Source: Acidobacteriota bacterium
Lineage (GTDB): Bacteria; Acidobacteriota; Terriglobia; Acidiferrales; UBA7541
Length of the DNA stretch: 53,691 nucleotides
Reading direction: 5' to 3'
Assembly: GCA_003223255.1 (NCBI GenBank)
Contig: QHYJ01000026.1
Location: 80,305-133,995, forward strand
Part shown: piece after piece, positions 17,296 through 25,932 of the stretch
Layout: every line of letters starts with the position of its first letter
Numbering within the stretch: the stretch's first letter is position 1
The notes under the pieces: generated by a model
The model's input: the letters and a program-made list of their open reading frames with translations, nothing else
Database searches by the model: none
Told to the model about the DNA's origin: nothing
Position numbers and translations under genes: made by a program

Positions 17296-18243
17296 GTGAG
17301 CTTTTGCCAAAGACTCGCACGACTGTTGCTGCTCTGTTTGTTGCCTGCCTCGGTTTTGGCGCAGACCAAAGGAATTCCGGAATGGTGCAAGCCCCTGCCG
17401 CGACCCGAATACCGGGCGCTTCTGCGCATGCCGGTCAGCGATCCGTGGTTTGAAGTGTATAAAGTGGCGCCGGAGACGTTCGCGATTTACGAGCCGCATC
17501 AGGCTGAAGAAACCATTTCGTATCTCATTGTCGGGACCAAGCAGGCGGTGATTTTTGATACCGGCATGGGCATCGGCAGCATCAGCAAGGTCACGCGGCA
17601 ATTGACAGCCAAGCCCGTGGTGGTGCTCAACTCGCACACGCACAACGACCACGTCGGGGGTAACTCGGAATTCATGTTTGTCTACGGGATGGACACGGAT
17701 TTTACGCGCAAGAATGCGCGGGGCTCCCGCGCGGACGCGCAAGCGGAAATCGCTCCGGACCAAATCTGCGGCAATTTGCCGGCAGGGTTTAACCGGAAAA
17801 CGTACATGACGAAGCCGTGGAAGATTTCGCGGTCTGCGCAGGACGGATTCACCATCAATCTCGGGGGCCGCAAACTCGAAATCATTGCCACGCCGGGGCA
17901 CACACCGGACTCGATTGCGCTGATTGACCGCGCGAATGGACTTTTGTTTACTGGGGATACCTACTATCCCGCGCCGATCTGGCTGTACCGTCCCGAAACC
18001 GACATGGATGCGTACGTCGCTTCTGCGAAGCGGTTGGCCGCGCTGGCGCCGCAAGTGAAAATGGTGCTGGGCGCGCACAACATTCCCGTGGCGCAGCCGG
18101 ACGAGCTGCCGAAACTCGTGGATGCGATTCAGGCAGTGCGCGCGGGAAAGGGCGACGTCAAGGCGGCGGGAACGGGCAAGGCTATGCACACCTTTGAGGG
18201 CTTCAAATTTCTTCTCGCCGAACCTGCAAAGGGGCTAGATTAG
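17296..18243 (+). CDS. Secreted metallo-beta-lactamase-fold hydrolase
   Basis: This is a 315-residue MBL-fold protein with an N-terminal signal peptide (LARLLLLCLLPASVLAQ). GTG 17296 has AGGGGGGAA directly upstream, which decides the start over longer in-frame options. The zinc motif is HTHNDH (H114, H116, D118, H119), followed by ATPGHTPDSIAL with the third metal-binding His and FTGDTYYPAP with the bridging Asp. MVLGAHN near the C terminus may supply the last His. The substrate is unknown; subclass B3-like lactamases and lactonases share these motifs. It follows the acetamidase-like gene by ~130 bases on the same strand and may be cotranscribed. Confidence 0.88.
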   Translation: MSFCQRLARLLLLCLLPASVLAQTKGIPEWCKPLPRPEYRALLRMPVSDPWFEVYKVAPETFAIYEPHQAEETISYLIVGTKQAVIFDTGMGIGSISKVTRQLTAKPVVVLNSHTHNDHVGGNSEFMFVYGMDTDFTRKNARGSRADAQAEIAPDQICGNLPAGFNRKTYMTKPWKISRSAQDGFTINLGGRKLEIIATPGHTPDSIALIDRANGLLFTGDTYYPAPIWLYRPETDMDAYVASAKRLAALAPQVKMVLGAHNIPVAQPDELPKLVDAIQAVRAGKGDVKAAGTGKAMHTFEGFKFLLAEPAKGLD

Positions 18244-18313
18244 TAGGAAGAAACAGGCTAGTTGCACGGGCAGCCATAGGCGCCCCGCCAATTGTTGTGA
18301 AGAGCCATTTCGT

Positions 18314-18958
18314 ATGCAGGTTATTCGTTACAAGCTGATCGCGCTCTCGCTTTTCTTTCTTATGGTTTCCGGTGCTTCCGCGCAGCAGGCCAAACACAAA
18401 AGCCACGACAAACGTGAGAAGGGCAAAATCGTTTGGAATTACGATGGCGGCGTATTTTTCGAAACCGACGGCTCGCTTCCGAACGGCGTTTGTTTCCGCA
18501 TCTATGGAAGCATGAACTCCGGCGATTTCTTCAACGGCCTCAAGCGCATTGACACGGATCAAGCTACGATCTTCCGGCAGGGCACGCAGACGGTAACGAA
18601 ATTTCCTGACACGGTCACCGTTGCGTTTACTATTCGGGATCTGCTCTGTCCCGATGGAGTCCAACAAGTAGGCACACACCCGTACTTGACGCAGAAGATG
18701 ATCGACAGTCTGCGACTTGCGATTTATTGGAAGCACGGCGTGGATTTGCATCCGGTGAAAGGCGCGAAAGAGATTAGTTCCCGCGTAGACCGCATCCAAC
18801 CCTACGCCACGTCTCTCGCCGCGGAATTGCCCGCACGCTATGAATGGTCATATCAATTGGTGGTTCCCGGCGCGGGCGTATCCCTTATGGACAGCCTGGC
18901 TTTTGTTTTCCGCACGCCGGATGGGCACATTGCCGCGCGCGTTGCCGCGCGGCTGTGA
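18314..18958 (+). CDS. Secreted hypothetical protein
   Basis: This is a 214-residue exported protein with a clear signal peptide (KLIALSLFFLMVSGASAQQ). The mature part is soluble and beta-rich, and contains DGGVFFETDGSLPNGVCFRI, two Cys (~60 and ~112) and a FVFRTPDGHIAARVAARL end. No catalytic motif stands out and the family is not recognised. It lies on the same strand as the MBL gene, 70 bases downstream. Confidence 0.7.
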   Translation: MQVIRYKLIALSLFFLMVSGASAQQAKHKSHDKREKGKIVWNYDGGVFFETDGSLPNGVCFRIYGSMNSGDFFNGLKRIDTDQATIFRQGTQTVTKFPDTVTVAFTIRDLLCPDGVQQVGTHPYLTQKMIDSLRLAIYWKHGVDLHPVKGAKEISSRVDRIQPYATSLAAELPARYEWSYQLVVPGAGVSLMDSLAFVFRTPDGHIAARVAARL

Positions 18959-19049
18959 GGTCGTAAGTCATTAGCTTTCAGTTGTGCAGGGGCAGAAAAT
19001 GGAAAGCGATGTCTAATTACGAATTTCGATTTTCCAATTTCTGCATTTG

Positions 19050-19448
19050 TCAGCCCATGGAGCTGACTTTTTGTGGCTCGATTTTGTAGATGACGCGGAC
19101 TTCGCCGGGCTGACGGAACGGATAAACGGGCTTGCCGAGATATTTTTGCGAAAGCTTGTTGATATGGTCGTCGGCGCCTTTCTCGGTGATTTCGACGACG
19201 CGCCCGCGGACTTCCAGGTAGCGATAGGGGTTTGCGGGATCCTGCAGCGCGATAGCCACGCGCGGGTCGCGGCGCATATTGTTGTCCTTGACGCGACCCT
19301 TGGCGGAATTGATTCGAACGTGCTTGCCGTCGAAATCCACCCAGACGGGCGTGACTTGCGGGCTGCCGTCTTTCATCAGTGTCCCGAGATTGCCAAAGGC
19401 TTGCTTTTCGAACAGGTCGGCATATTTTTCCGGAATGACTGCGCTCAT
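19050..19448 (-). CDS. PPOX-class (likely F420-dependent) split-barrel protein
   Basis: This is a 132-residue flavin/F420-binding split-barrel protein of the pyridoxamine-phosphate-oxidase-like superfamily. The sequence pattern follows the F420-dependent PPOX subgroup: a FGNLGTLMKDGSPQVTPVWV strand, then RINSAKGRVKDNNMRRDPRV, DPANPYRYLEVRGRV and a YPFRQPGEVRVIYKI end. ATG 19448 has GGAGGAGAAC upstream. F420 binding is inferred from family resemblance, but F420 genes (cofC, cofH) lie only 1.5-3.8 kb away, which supports it. It could instead bind FMN. It is downstream of scoB, with 28 bases between. Confidence 0.8.
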   Translation of the reverse strand: MSAVIPEKYADLFEKQAFGNLGTLMKDGSPQVTPVWVDFDGKHVRINSAKGRVKDNNMRRDPRVAIALQDPANPYRYLEVRGRVVEITEKGADDHINKLSQKYLGKPVYPFRQPGEVRVIYKIEPQKVSSMG

Positions 19449-19476
19449 GTTCTCCTCCAAGAAGACCGGCCAGAAC

Positions 19477-20181
19477 TTATCGCAAATGGATTTCGGGTAC
19501 GCGCCCCTTGGTGAGTAGAGCCGCTCCCGTCAGTTTTTGCACTTCTGCCGGTATCCAACCAGGCGCGACTTCGCGAAGCACAAGGCCTTGGGGTTGGACG
19601 TCAATCACGGCGAGATCCGTGACGATGGTGTCCACGCACTCGAGGCCCGTCAGCGGATAAGTGCATTTCTTGACGATTTTTGGCGCGCCATCCTTGGTGA
19701 CGTGCTCCATGCAAACGATGAGTTTTTTCGCGCCCGCTGCGATATCCATCGCGCCGCCGATGCCGCCAGAACCTTTCGCGCCGGGAATTTTCCAGTTGGC
19801 CAGATTGCCTTTCTCTGAAACTTGAAAGCCGCCGAGCACGGCGACGTCAAGATGGCCGCCGCGCGTCATTAGGTGCGCATCAGCTTGGTTAAAAAAAGAG
19901 GCGCCGGGAATCAGCGTGACCGGAACTTTCATGGCGTCCACGAGATCGTAGTCTTCTTCGCCGGGTTTGGCGCGGCGCCCCATGCCCAGAATTCCATTTT
20001 CACTATGGAAATAAACAGTGATTTCTTTGGGGAGATAGTCGGCAATGAGATTCGGGATGCCCCAGCCGAGGTTGACGTAAGCGCCATCCGGCAATTCGAA
20101 GGCGGCGCGCTGCGCGATTTGCTCGCGGGTCAAGCGCGGCTTGTCGAGCAAAGCTTTCTCCTGTACGGCGCTATCCGGCAT
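19477..20181 (-). CDS. scoB: 3-oxoacid (succinyl-CoA) CoA-transferase subunit B
   Basis: This is the 234-residue beta subunit of a two-subunit 3-oxoacid CoA-transferase, which moves CoA from succinyl-CoA to acetoacetate or a similar acid. YVNLGWGIPNLIADYL, then YFHSENGILGMG, carries the catalytic Glu of the family (SENG). GGHLDVAVLGGFQVSEKGNL and GGAMDIAAGAKKLIV also match. The chosen ATG (20181) overlaps the scoA stop, so translation would be coupled. A longer frame upstream lacks support. The gene itself looks intact, but its partner scoA is damaged, so an active heterodimer is doubtful. Confidence 0.9.
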   Translation of the reverse strand: MPDSAVQEKALLDKPRLTREQIAQRAAFELPDGAYVNLGWGIPNLIADYLPKEITVYFHSENGILGMGRRAKPGEEDYDLVDAMKVPVTLIPGASFFNQADAHLMTRGGHLDVAVLGGFQVSEKGNLANWKIPGAKGSGGIGGAMDIAAGAKKLIVCMEHVTKDGAPKIVKKCTYPLTGLECVDTIVTDLAVIDVQPQGLVLREVAPGWIPAEVQKLTGAALLTKGRVPEIHLR

Positions 20182-20789
20182 AGTGGAGTCCTTTCGCCTG
20201 CACGATACGGTGCACAAAGATTGCGGGCGTCATCACGTGCTCCGGTTCGATCGAACCCAGGGGAACGAGTTCTTCGACTTCGGCAATGGTCGTCTTTGCG
20301 GCCATGGCCATGATGCGCTTTGATGAAAGCAAAGTCGGCATGAATGGGCTTTTCCAAAATACAACGCTTGCCTTCGAGCACGCGCTCTTCCTTGCCCTCG
20401 GCGACTTCCGTGCCGACGCCGACAGTGGTGTAAAAGCCTTGCAAGCCAGCGGCGGCAGCGCGCATGCGTTCACAAAGGATGCCTTGTGGCACGAGCTCAA
20501 GCGTAACTTCTTCTGCCGCGAAGCGTTCCTGAAAATGATTGGCATGCGGACCGGGGAAGGAGGCAATGATGTGCGTGATCTGGTTGTTTTTGAACATTAG
20601 GCCAAGCTCGCCGTCACGCGTGCCGCAATTGTTACTGATGGCGGTGATGTTCTTGACGCCTTTGCGCACGAGCGCCTGAATAAGGTTGTTTGGGAAACCG
20701 GCGCCGCCGAAGCCTCCGAACATGATGCGCGCGCCATCGGGGACATCGGCCACGATCTCGTCAAGGTTGGAATAGACTTTCTTTTTCAT
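20171..20789 (-). pseudogene. scoA: 3-oxoacid CoA-transferase subunit A with an internal frameshifting deletion
   Basis: The first ~155 residues are a normal ScoA (KKVYSNLDEIVADVPDGARI, FGGFGGAGFPNNLI, ISNNCGTRDGELGLMFKNN). At 20312-20322 the sequence jumps from ADFAFIKAH straight to MAMAAKTTIAEVEELVPLGS in another frame. The segment that family members carry in between (a GNLVYRKTARNFNP-type stretch of ~18 residues) is missing. The downstream frame then ends normally at 20171, overlapping scoB. The loss is ~55 bases and not a multiple of three, so the native frame ends in a nonsense tail. Unlike a 1-nt indel, this is unlikely to be a base-calling slip. Confidence 0.85.
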
Positions 20790-20824
20790 CTTGCGCCTAG
20801 CCTGTTGCCGTCAAATTCGCGACG

Positions 20825-20913
20825 TGTCATTCCGAGCGAGGCGAGGAGTCTGCTTTTTGCGGCAATTCAGGAAAAAGCAGCTTCCTCGGGCAAACACCAC
20901 CCTCGGAATGACA
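20825..20913. repeat. MITE-like palindromic element with 12-bp terminal inverted repeats
   Basis: This 89-bp element is bounded by TGTCATTCCGAG and its exact reverse complement CTCGGAATGACA. Inside it a second inverted pair, CTGCTTTTT / AAAAAGCAG, can form a nested hairpin. It sits between the scoA start (20789) and the cofC stop (20936). The TGTCATTCC end resembles the TGTCATCC end of the repeats at 36565 and 47986. No coding capacity is seen. Confidence 0.75.
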
Positions 20914-20935
20914 ACACCGGACTCCTCAGGAATCC

Positions 20936-21634
20936 TTAGAGATGATTCCCAGCCGCCACGCCGGCTTCTTTCTTGCTAACGCCCCGGAACCTCGCGTCTA
21001 AACCTGTTTCGCGCAGCCAGCGGCCTGTGGCCGTTGCGCGGAGATCATATTCCAACAAGGCGCGCAAATCGGATTCGTCGTCGACATCCATTTCCAGGCG
21101 AGGATTGCGGCGGGCAAAAATCTCCGCGCGCGCTTGTTTAGCTTCCGCAAGATGCTTGGCGAAGCTGCCTTCCCCAAAATGCGAGGGAAAAAGCGTAGGA
21201 GGCGTGCGCAGCAGAGCGTTGGTGCCGGTGCCATCGCGCGACGGAACGATTGCCATCGTTGGCGAATGACAATCGATAGCCAGTAGTTCGTCGATATCGC
21301 CTGGCTGGATCAGAGGCAGGTCGATGGGAAGGCGCAGCAACGAGCGAACTCCGCGCTCTTCGCAGATTCTCGAGGCGGCATCCACGGATTCACTTTCGGA
21401 AATTTGCCGGTCCTCACGGAGAATCTCCCAGCCGTTCTCTACGGCCACATCCAGCGCAGGCTGATAATCGCTGATCACAAAAACTTTCGCGGCGTAACGA
21501 ACTCCCTGCACGGCTCGAACGGTGTCTGCGAGCATGGCCTGAGCCAATCCAAGCCTTTCCTCGGGCGTAAGCACACACGCCAATCGATTCTTGGCGTTTC
21601 TCAGGTTCTTGACCGGCAAAAGGAGCACGCGCAT
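20936..21634 (-). CDS. cofC: 2-phospho-L-lactate guanylyltransferase (CofC/FbiD family)
   Basis: CofC/FbiD activates 2-phospholactate (or phosphoenolpyruvate in many bacteria) with GTP in coenzyme F420 synthesis. The 232-residue protein begins MRVLLLPVKNLRNAKNRLAC, a typical nucleotidyltransferase start. It has VFVISDYQPALDVA, LLRLPIDLPLIQPGDIDELL (metal-binding Asp in DLPL) and PSRDGTGTNALL. Longer upstream starts would run back into cofH, and ATG 21634 gives the family length. It begins 8 bases after the cofH stop, so the two are cotranscribed. Which acid it uses cannot be told from sequence. Confidence 0.88.
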   Translation of the reverse strand: MRVLLLPVKNLRNAKNRLACVLTPEERLGLAQAMLADTVRAVQGVRYAAKVFVISDYQPALDVAVENGWEILREDRQISESESVDAASRICEERGVRSLLRLPIDLPLIQPGDIDELLAIDCHSPTMAIVPSRDGTGTNALLRTPPTLFPSHFGEGSFAKHLAEAKQARAEIFARRNPRLEMDVDDESDLRALLEYDLRATATGRWLRETGLDARFRGVSKKEAGVAAGNHL

Positions 21635-21641
21635 GGGTGGC

Positions 21642-22837
21642 CTAATAAGCGCCTTCCGTGTATACAGCATGAGTTTCGGTCCGCGCGAGCCGCAACGGCG
21701 GAGAAACGGAAGGCGGATCATCCTCGCGCCGTCCGAAGGTACGGCGAACTTTGTACGTTGTGGAGCGCTCGGCGGGGACGCGGCTAATGCTTCGAATGTT
21801 GGCGCGAAATTCTTCGGGCGAAACATATTCGCCGTAGGTTGCACCGGCGGCCTTGGAAATGTTTTCTTCCATCAACGTTCCGCCAAAATCGTTCGCACCG
21901 GCTTGCAAACAGGCGAGGGAAGTTTCGATTCCCAATTTCACCCAAGAAACCTGCACGTTGCGAATTGCACCATGCAATAGCACGCGCGAAAGCGCGTGGA
22001 CGCGTAGGTGCTCGTCGCGCAAGGCCCCGGGGCGCGCGCCGCCATGTTTGTAAAGCCGCGTGTTCTGATGGATAAACCCGAGGGGAACGAATTCCGTGAA
22101 ACCCCCGGTGCGTTTCTGTATCGAGCGCAACAGCAAAAGATGACGCACCCAATCGGCAGGTTCTTCGACGTGTCCATACATCATCGTCGAAGTCGTGGGA
22201 ATGCTGAGCTCATGTGCGGCGGTGATGATTTCGACCCAGCGGGCAACGGGCAGTTTGTTGGGGCTGAGCTGCCGGCGAATGAGGTCGTCCAGGATTTCCG
22301 CGGCGGTGCCTGGAATGCTGCCGAGTCCTTCGTCCTTCATCATTTTGAGGTAATCGCGCAGCGGGAGACCCGTTTTCAGGACGCCGTAGTCGATTTCCAT
22401 CGGCGAAAACGCGTGGACATGCATAGCGGGAAGGGAGCGTTTGATGGCCCGCAACAAGTCGCGGTAGAAATATCCGTCAAGGTCGCGCGGCAAGCCGCCC
22501 TGAATGCAGACTTCAGAGGCACCGCAATCCCACGCCTCACGCGCACGACGTATGACTTCTTCAAAAGAAAGGGAATAAGCATCGGCGGCTTGCGGTCCCC
22601 GGCCAAATCCGCAAAAACTGCAGCCCACGAAGCAAACGTTGGTGAAGTTTATGTTGCGATTGACGACGTAGGTAATCGTTTCGCCGACAGCATCGCGCCG
22701 CAGATGATCCGCTCGAAAGAAAGCTCTTTGCCGGAAAGAGCCGCGTCCAGAGAATCACGGACGCCCGGCGCGCTCAAAGAAAGAGCTCTCTCCAAGGTTT
22801 CCAGTGGAGTGGATTCGTTTCTCGCCAGTGGGGTCAC
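21642..22837 (-). pseudogene. cofH: F420 deazaflavin (FO) synthase subunit CofH with N-terminal frameshift
   Basis: CofH is the radical SAM half of FO synthase. From ~22690 to the stop the frame is normal: DAVGETITYVVNRNINFTNV leads into CFVGCSFCGFGRGP with the CxxxCxxC cluster cysteines, then ASEVCIQGGLP, FSPMEI, GSIPGTAAEIL and TTSTMMYGHVE. The N terminus (from GTG 22837, RBS GAGGTC: TPLETLERALSLSAPGVRDS then LDAALSGKELSFER) is in another frame. The frames meet around 22710-22730, where family members have ~20 more residues. So there appears to be a short deletion plus frameshift. An internal GTG could start a shortened product that keeps the cluster. It is in operon with cofC; cofG is not in the window. 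Confidence 0.8.
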
Positions 22838-22862
22838 GACCTCATCCTACGTTGGTCTAGCC

Positions 22863-22891
22863 GGAGATGGAGGTCGGTTCTCTCCATCTCC
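22863..22891. promoter_or_regulatory. Perfect 10-bp hairpin in the cofH / esterase divergent region
   Basis: GGAGATGGAG and CTCCATCTCC are separated by a 9-base loop, 26 bases upstream of the cofH start and 177 bases before the esterase start. Placed between two divergent genes, it could be an operator or a transcript hairpin. There is no T-tract on either side. Confidence 0.4.
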
Positions 22892-23067
22892 TCCTCATCG
22901 TAACAGGCCATCCTACCAGAGCGGAGCCGACAAATCGAAGTGCTACGCAGTGCCTGAACTCCGGTGTCGACATGGGCGGCCGAAGTTCCTGGACATTGCT
23001 CCGCAAGATCGCGCGGGAAAATGGACAGAGACCAGCTATCATAGGCAACCTGGATCAGGAGGCTGGT

Positions 23068-24687
23068 ATGACAAGAGGCAAGAGGCCGGCGCAGTTTGCG
23101 GCGTTGGCCGGAACGCTGCTGACGCTGTTCGCTAACGCTGCGGTTGCGGATGACCTAGTGAAAACGGAAAGTGGAATCGTGAAGGGCGTAGCCGCAGCGT
23201 CGCCCGGAGTCCGCATGTTTCACGGAATTCCGTTTGCCGCACCGCCCATTGGCGAATTGCGCTGGAAGGCGCCGCAACCCGCGAAGCCCTGGAAGGGCGT
23301 TTTCAAAGCCAGTGAATTCGGCCCGCGCTGCATGCAAGCGCCAGTTTTCTCAGACATGATTTTCCGCGACCGCGCGAGCCAGCCGATGAGCGAAGACTGC
23401 CTGTACTTGAATGTCTGGACCCCGGCGAAATCGGCGCAGGAGCGCCTCGCGGTGATGGTGTGGTTTTATGGCGGCGGGTTCCAGGCGGGTTCAAGCTCCG
23501 AGCCGCGCTACGACGGAGAGAACTTCGCGAAAAAGGGAATCCTCGTCGTCAGCGTCAATTACCGCCTGGGTGTTTTCGGATTTTTTTCGCACCCGCTGCT
23601 TACGAAAGAGTCGGGCGTGAACGCGTCGGGGAACTATGGTCTGATGGACCAGATCGCAGGCCTCCGCTGGGTGAAGAAGAACATCGCGGCATTTGGAGGC
23701 GACCCGGAAAAAGTTACGATTGCAGGCGAATCGGCGGGATCGCTCTCGGTCAGCGCGCTGATGGCGTCGCTACTGGCCCGCGGACTGTTTCGCGGTGCCA
23801 TAGGGGAGAGCGGCGCGTTCTTTGGACGACCACCCGCGGGCAACGCGATGCAGGTGCTGAGCGAAACGGAAAAAACGGGCACGAAATTTGCGGAATCTCT
23901 GGGAGCGAAGGACTGTGCGGCAATGCGAGCCAAGAGCGCGGAAGAGCTGTTGAGCGCGGCGCAAAAAGACCGTTCTTTGCAGTTCTGGCCGAACGTAGAC
24001 GGCTATGTGTTGCCGAAGGATGTCGCCACGATTTTTGCCGAAGGCCAGCAGAGCCACGTGCCGCTGCTTGCCGGCTGGAACGCGCAGGAAGCAAGCTGGG
24101 CGGTGGTTTACGCTAAAGAAAAACCGACCACACAGACTTTTCCGGAACAGTTGCGTGCGCGGTTTAACCATCGAGCGGCGGAAATTCTGAAACTTTATCC
24201 TGCTGGCAGCGATGAAGAAGCGCGAAAATCCGCCATCGACCTGGCCAGTGATTTGTTTATCGTGTACACCACATGGGAGTGGCTGGAGATGCAGAATAAA
24301 ACCGGGCGCGCGGCAGTCTACGCGTATGTGTTTGACCGGACGCCGCCAGTCACGCCGGATATGAAGGTCAACGGGGTTTCCCCCGAGGAGCTTGGCGCGC
24401 GGCATGCTTGCGAGATTGAATACGTGTTTGGGGCGCTGAAGTCGCAGCCCAATCCGTGGGAGCCGGTGGACTTCAAGATTTCCGATGCGATGGCTTCGTA
24501 TTGGGCGAACTTTACCAAGACGGGGGATCCGAACGGCCCGGGCCTCGCGAAATGGCCGGTCTATGACGGCGGCCAGAGTCCTTCGATGATGCACTTTGCG
24601 GGAGAGATACAGGCGATGCCGCAAGCGCATCGCGAACGGTATGAATATTGGAGCGGGGCGGCGGCCGAGAAAGCCACGACGCATTGA
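23068..24687 (+). CDS. Type-B carboxylesterase, exported
   Basis: This is a 539-residue alpha/beta-hydrolase of the carboxylesterase/PnbA family. A signal peptide (FAALAGTLLTLFANAAVA) precedes a standard start, VKTESGIVKGVAAASPGVRM. The oxyanion loop is VWFYGGGFQAGS, and the nucleophile is S222 in AGESAGS. The catalytic His is likely in GARHACEIEYVFG, and the acidic residue lies between. ATG 23068 has AGGAGG just upstream; longer in-frame starts are not needed. The natural ester substrate is unknown. It runs divergently from cofH. Confidence 0.92.
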   Translation: MTRGKRPAQFAALAGTLLTLFANAAVADDLVKTESGIVKGVAAASPGVRMFHGIPFAAPPIGELRWKAPQPAKPWKGVFKASEFGPRCMQAPVFSDMIFRDRASQPMSEDCLYLNVWTPAKSAQERLAVMVWFYGGGFQAGSSSEPRYDGENFAKKGILVVSVNYRLGVFGFFSHPLLTKESGVNASGNYGLMDQIAGLRWVKKNIAAFGGDPEKVTIAGESAGSLSVSALMASLLARGLFRGAIGESGAFFGRPPAGNAMQVLSETEKTGTKFAESLGAKDCAAMRAKSAEELLSAAQKDRSLQFWPNVDGYVLPKDVATIFAEGQQSHVPLLAGWNAQEASWAVVYAKEKPTTQTFPEQLRARFNHRAAEILKLYPAGSDEEARKSAIDLASDLFIVYTTWEWLEMQNKTGRAAVYAYVFDRTPPVTPDMKVNGVSPEELGARHACEIEYVFGALKSQPNPWEPVDFKISDAMASYWANFTKTGDPNGPGLAKWPVYDGGQSPSMMHFAGEIQAMPQAHRERYEYWSGAAAEKATTH

Positions 24688-24760
24688 AACCGGTTGCCAT
24701 TTGGTGCCCTAACGAATTGGCTGCAAGCGACGACGCTTCGGCTAACATGTTCTTGTTTCC

Positions 24761-25396
24761 ATGAAACGCGGCACCATCCTGATTCTGATTGCCCTTGTGT
24801 TTCTTGGGGTAGCCGTTGCGATGGCCGCCTCGGTGCTGCATGATGGGGTAAGCGCCAGGGCGAAGCCGACGCGACTGGAAACGTTTGTGGCGCGCAACGC
24901 GCGTCACCTGGCGATTCCCAGAAATGCGCGCCTGAGCCAGAACCCCGTGCTGGATTCCCCGGAGATACAGCACGAAGCGCGGCTGCACTTTGCAGATCAC
25001 TGCGCGATTTGCCACGGCAACGACGGCAACGGCGACACGCCGATCGGCAACGGTCTTTATCCTAAGCCGCCGGACCTGCGCAAACGCGAGACGCAAGACT
25101 TGAGCGACGGCGAGTTGTTCTGGATCATCGAAAATGGTGTGCGGTTTACCGGCATGCCGGCGTTCTCCAGCAACGGGGATCACATGGCCGGGAATCATGG
25201 CAGCGCGCAGGACAGTTGGAAGCTGGTGCACTTCATCCGCCACCTTCCTCATTTGACCGCGGTCGAGCGCCTGGAGATGGAGCGCTACAATCCGAAAGGC
25301 CTGGAGGATCGCGCTGAGGAACAGGAAGAAGATGAATTTTTGAACGAAGCAACGCCTAAGGCAAAGTCAGAATCACAAAGTCACAGGCGGAAATAA
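24761..25396 (+). CDS. Membrane-anchored monoheme cytochrome c
   Basis: This is a 211-residue c-type cytochrome. An uncleaved N-terminal span (TILILIALVFLGVAVAMA) would anchor it in the inner membrane, facing the periplasm. The heme motif is CAICH (81-85), followed by GNDGNGDTPIG, PPDLRKRETQ and the axial Met in TGMPAF (~132). The tail is charged and rich in Glu and Lys. It resembles the cytochrome at 47293-47784 in layout, so both may belong to one paralogous group. No terminal oxidase genes are beside it. Confidence 0.88.
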   Translation: MKRGTILILIALVFLGVAVAMAASVLHDGVSARAKPTRLETFVARNARHLAIPRNARLSQNPVLDSPEIQHEARLHFADHCAICHGNDGNGDTPIGNGLYPKPPDLRKRETQDLSDGELFWIIENGVRFTGMPAFSSNGDHMAGNHGSAQDSWKLVHFIRHLPHLTAVERLEMERYNPKGLEDRAEEQEEDEFLNEATPKAKSESQSHRRK

Positions 25397-25437
25397 GGGG
25401 GCACCAGCAACTGCCAAAGGGGGCGATGGAGACGACG

Positions 25438-25818
25438 ATGAAATCGAAATGGCTGACGATCGCGCTTGCGCTCGCCATTGCGGGCGGAGCGGCCCTTGCG
25501 CACGGGAATAAAGTGCATATCAAAGGTAAGATAGGGAAAATCGATGCCGACTCCTTGCAGGTAAAAACGGCCGACGGCAAGACGGTGGAAGTGAAGCTGG
25601 TGGCTTCCACCGTGTACGTCCTGCACACGCCGCCAAGGCCGGGCGACCCTCCGGATGCGAATGAAAATAAACCTGCGAAGCTCGCCGATCTCGCGGTCGG
25701 CGATGCGGTGGTGATCCATGCAACGCCAAAGGGCGAAACTCTGGAAGCGGATGAGGTCAAATTCTCTTCGCCGGGTGCGAACAAGATGGCCTCAGTGGCG
25801 GCGAAACCGAAGGCGTGA
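25438..25818 (+). CDS. Small secreted beta-barrel protein (DUF5666-like)
   Basis: This is a ~126-residue exported protein. I chose ATG 25438 (MKSKWLTIALALAIAGGAALAHG, a standard signal peptide, GGAG upstream); ATG 25426 four codons earlier is also possible. The mature part is an OB-like repeat of short strands: KVHIKGKIGKIDADSLQVKT, then VEVKLVASTVYVL, then LADLAVGDAVVIHATPKGET. This is the pattern seen in DUF5666-type proteins. The role is unknown; a periplasmic metal or copper link is often proposed but not shown. It lies just downstream of the cytochrome c, same strand. Confidence 0.7.
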   Translation: MKSKWLTIALALAIAGGAALAHGNKVHIKGKIGKIDADSLQVKTADGKTVEVKLVASTVYVLHTPPRPGDPPDANENKPAKLADLAVGDAVVIHATPKGETLEADEVKFSSPGANKMASVAAKPKA

Positions 25819-25932
25819 ACAAGTTAACAGTCTTCAGGAGTCAGTTGCAGTTTTCGGCTGACAGACGATTGCATTGAAGTGTTTTCTGATTCGGCATTTT
25901 CTGGATGTGCTCGTCTTACCGCAAACTTTCTG

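Noticed and set aside
17128-18189. 353-codon open frame antisense to the MBL-fold gene
   Set aside because: The sense frame has the HTHNDH zinc motif and a signal peptide; the antisense product is Arg/His-rich with no domain.
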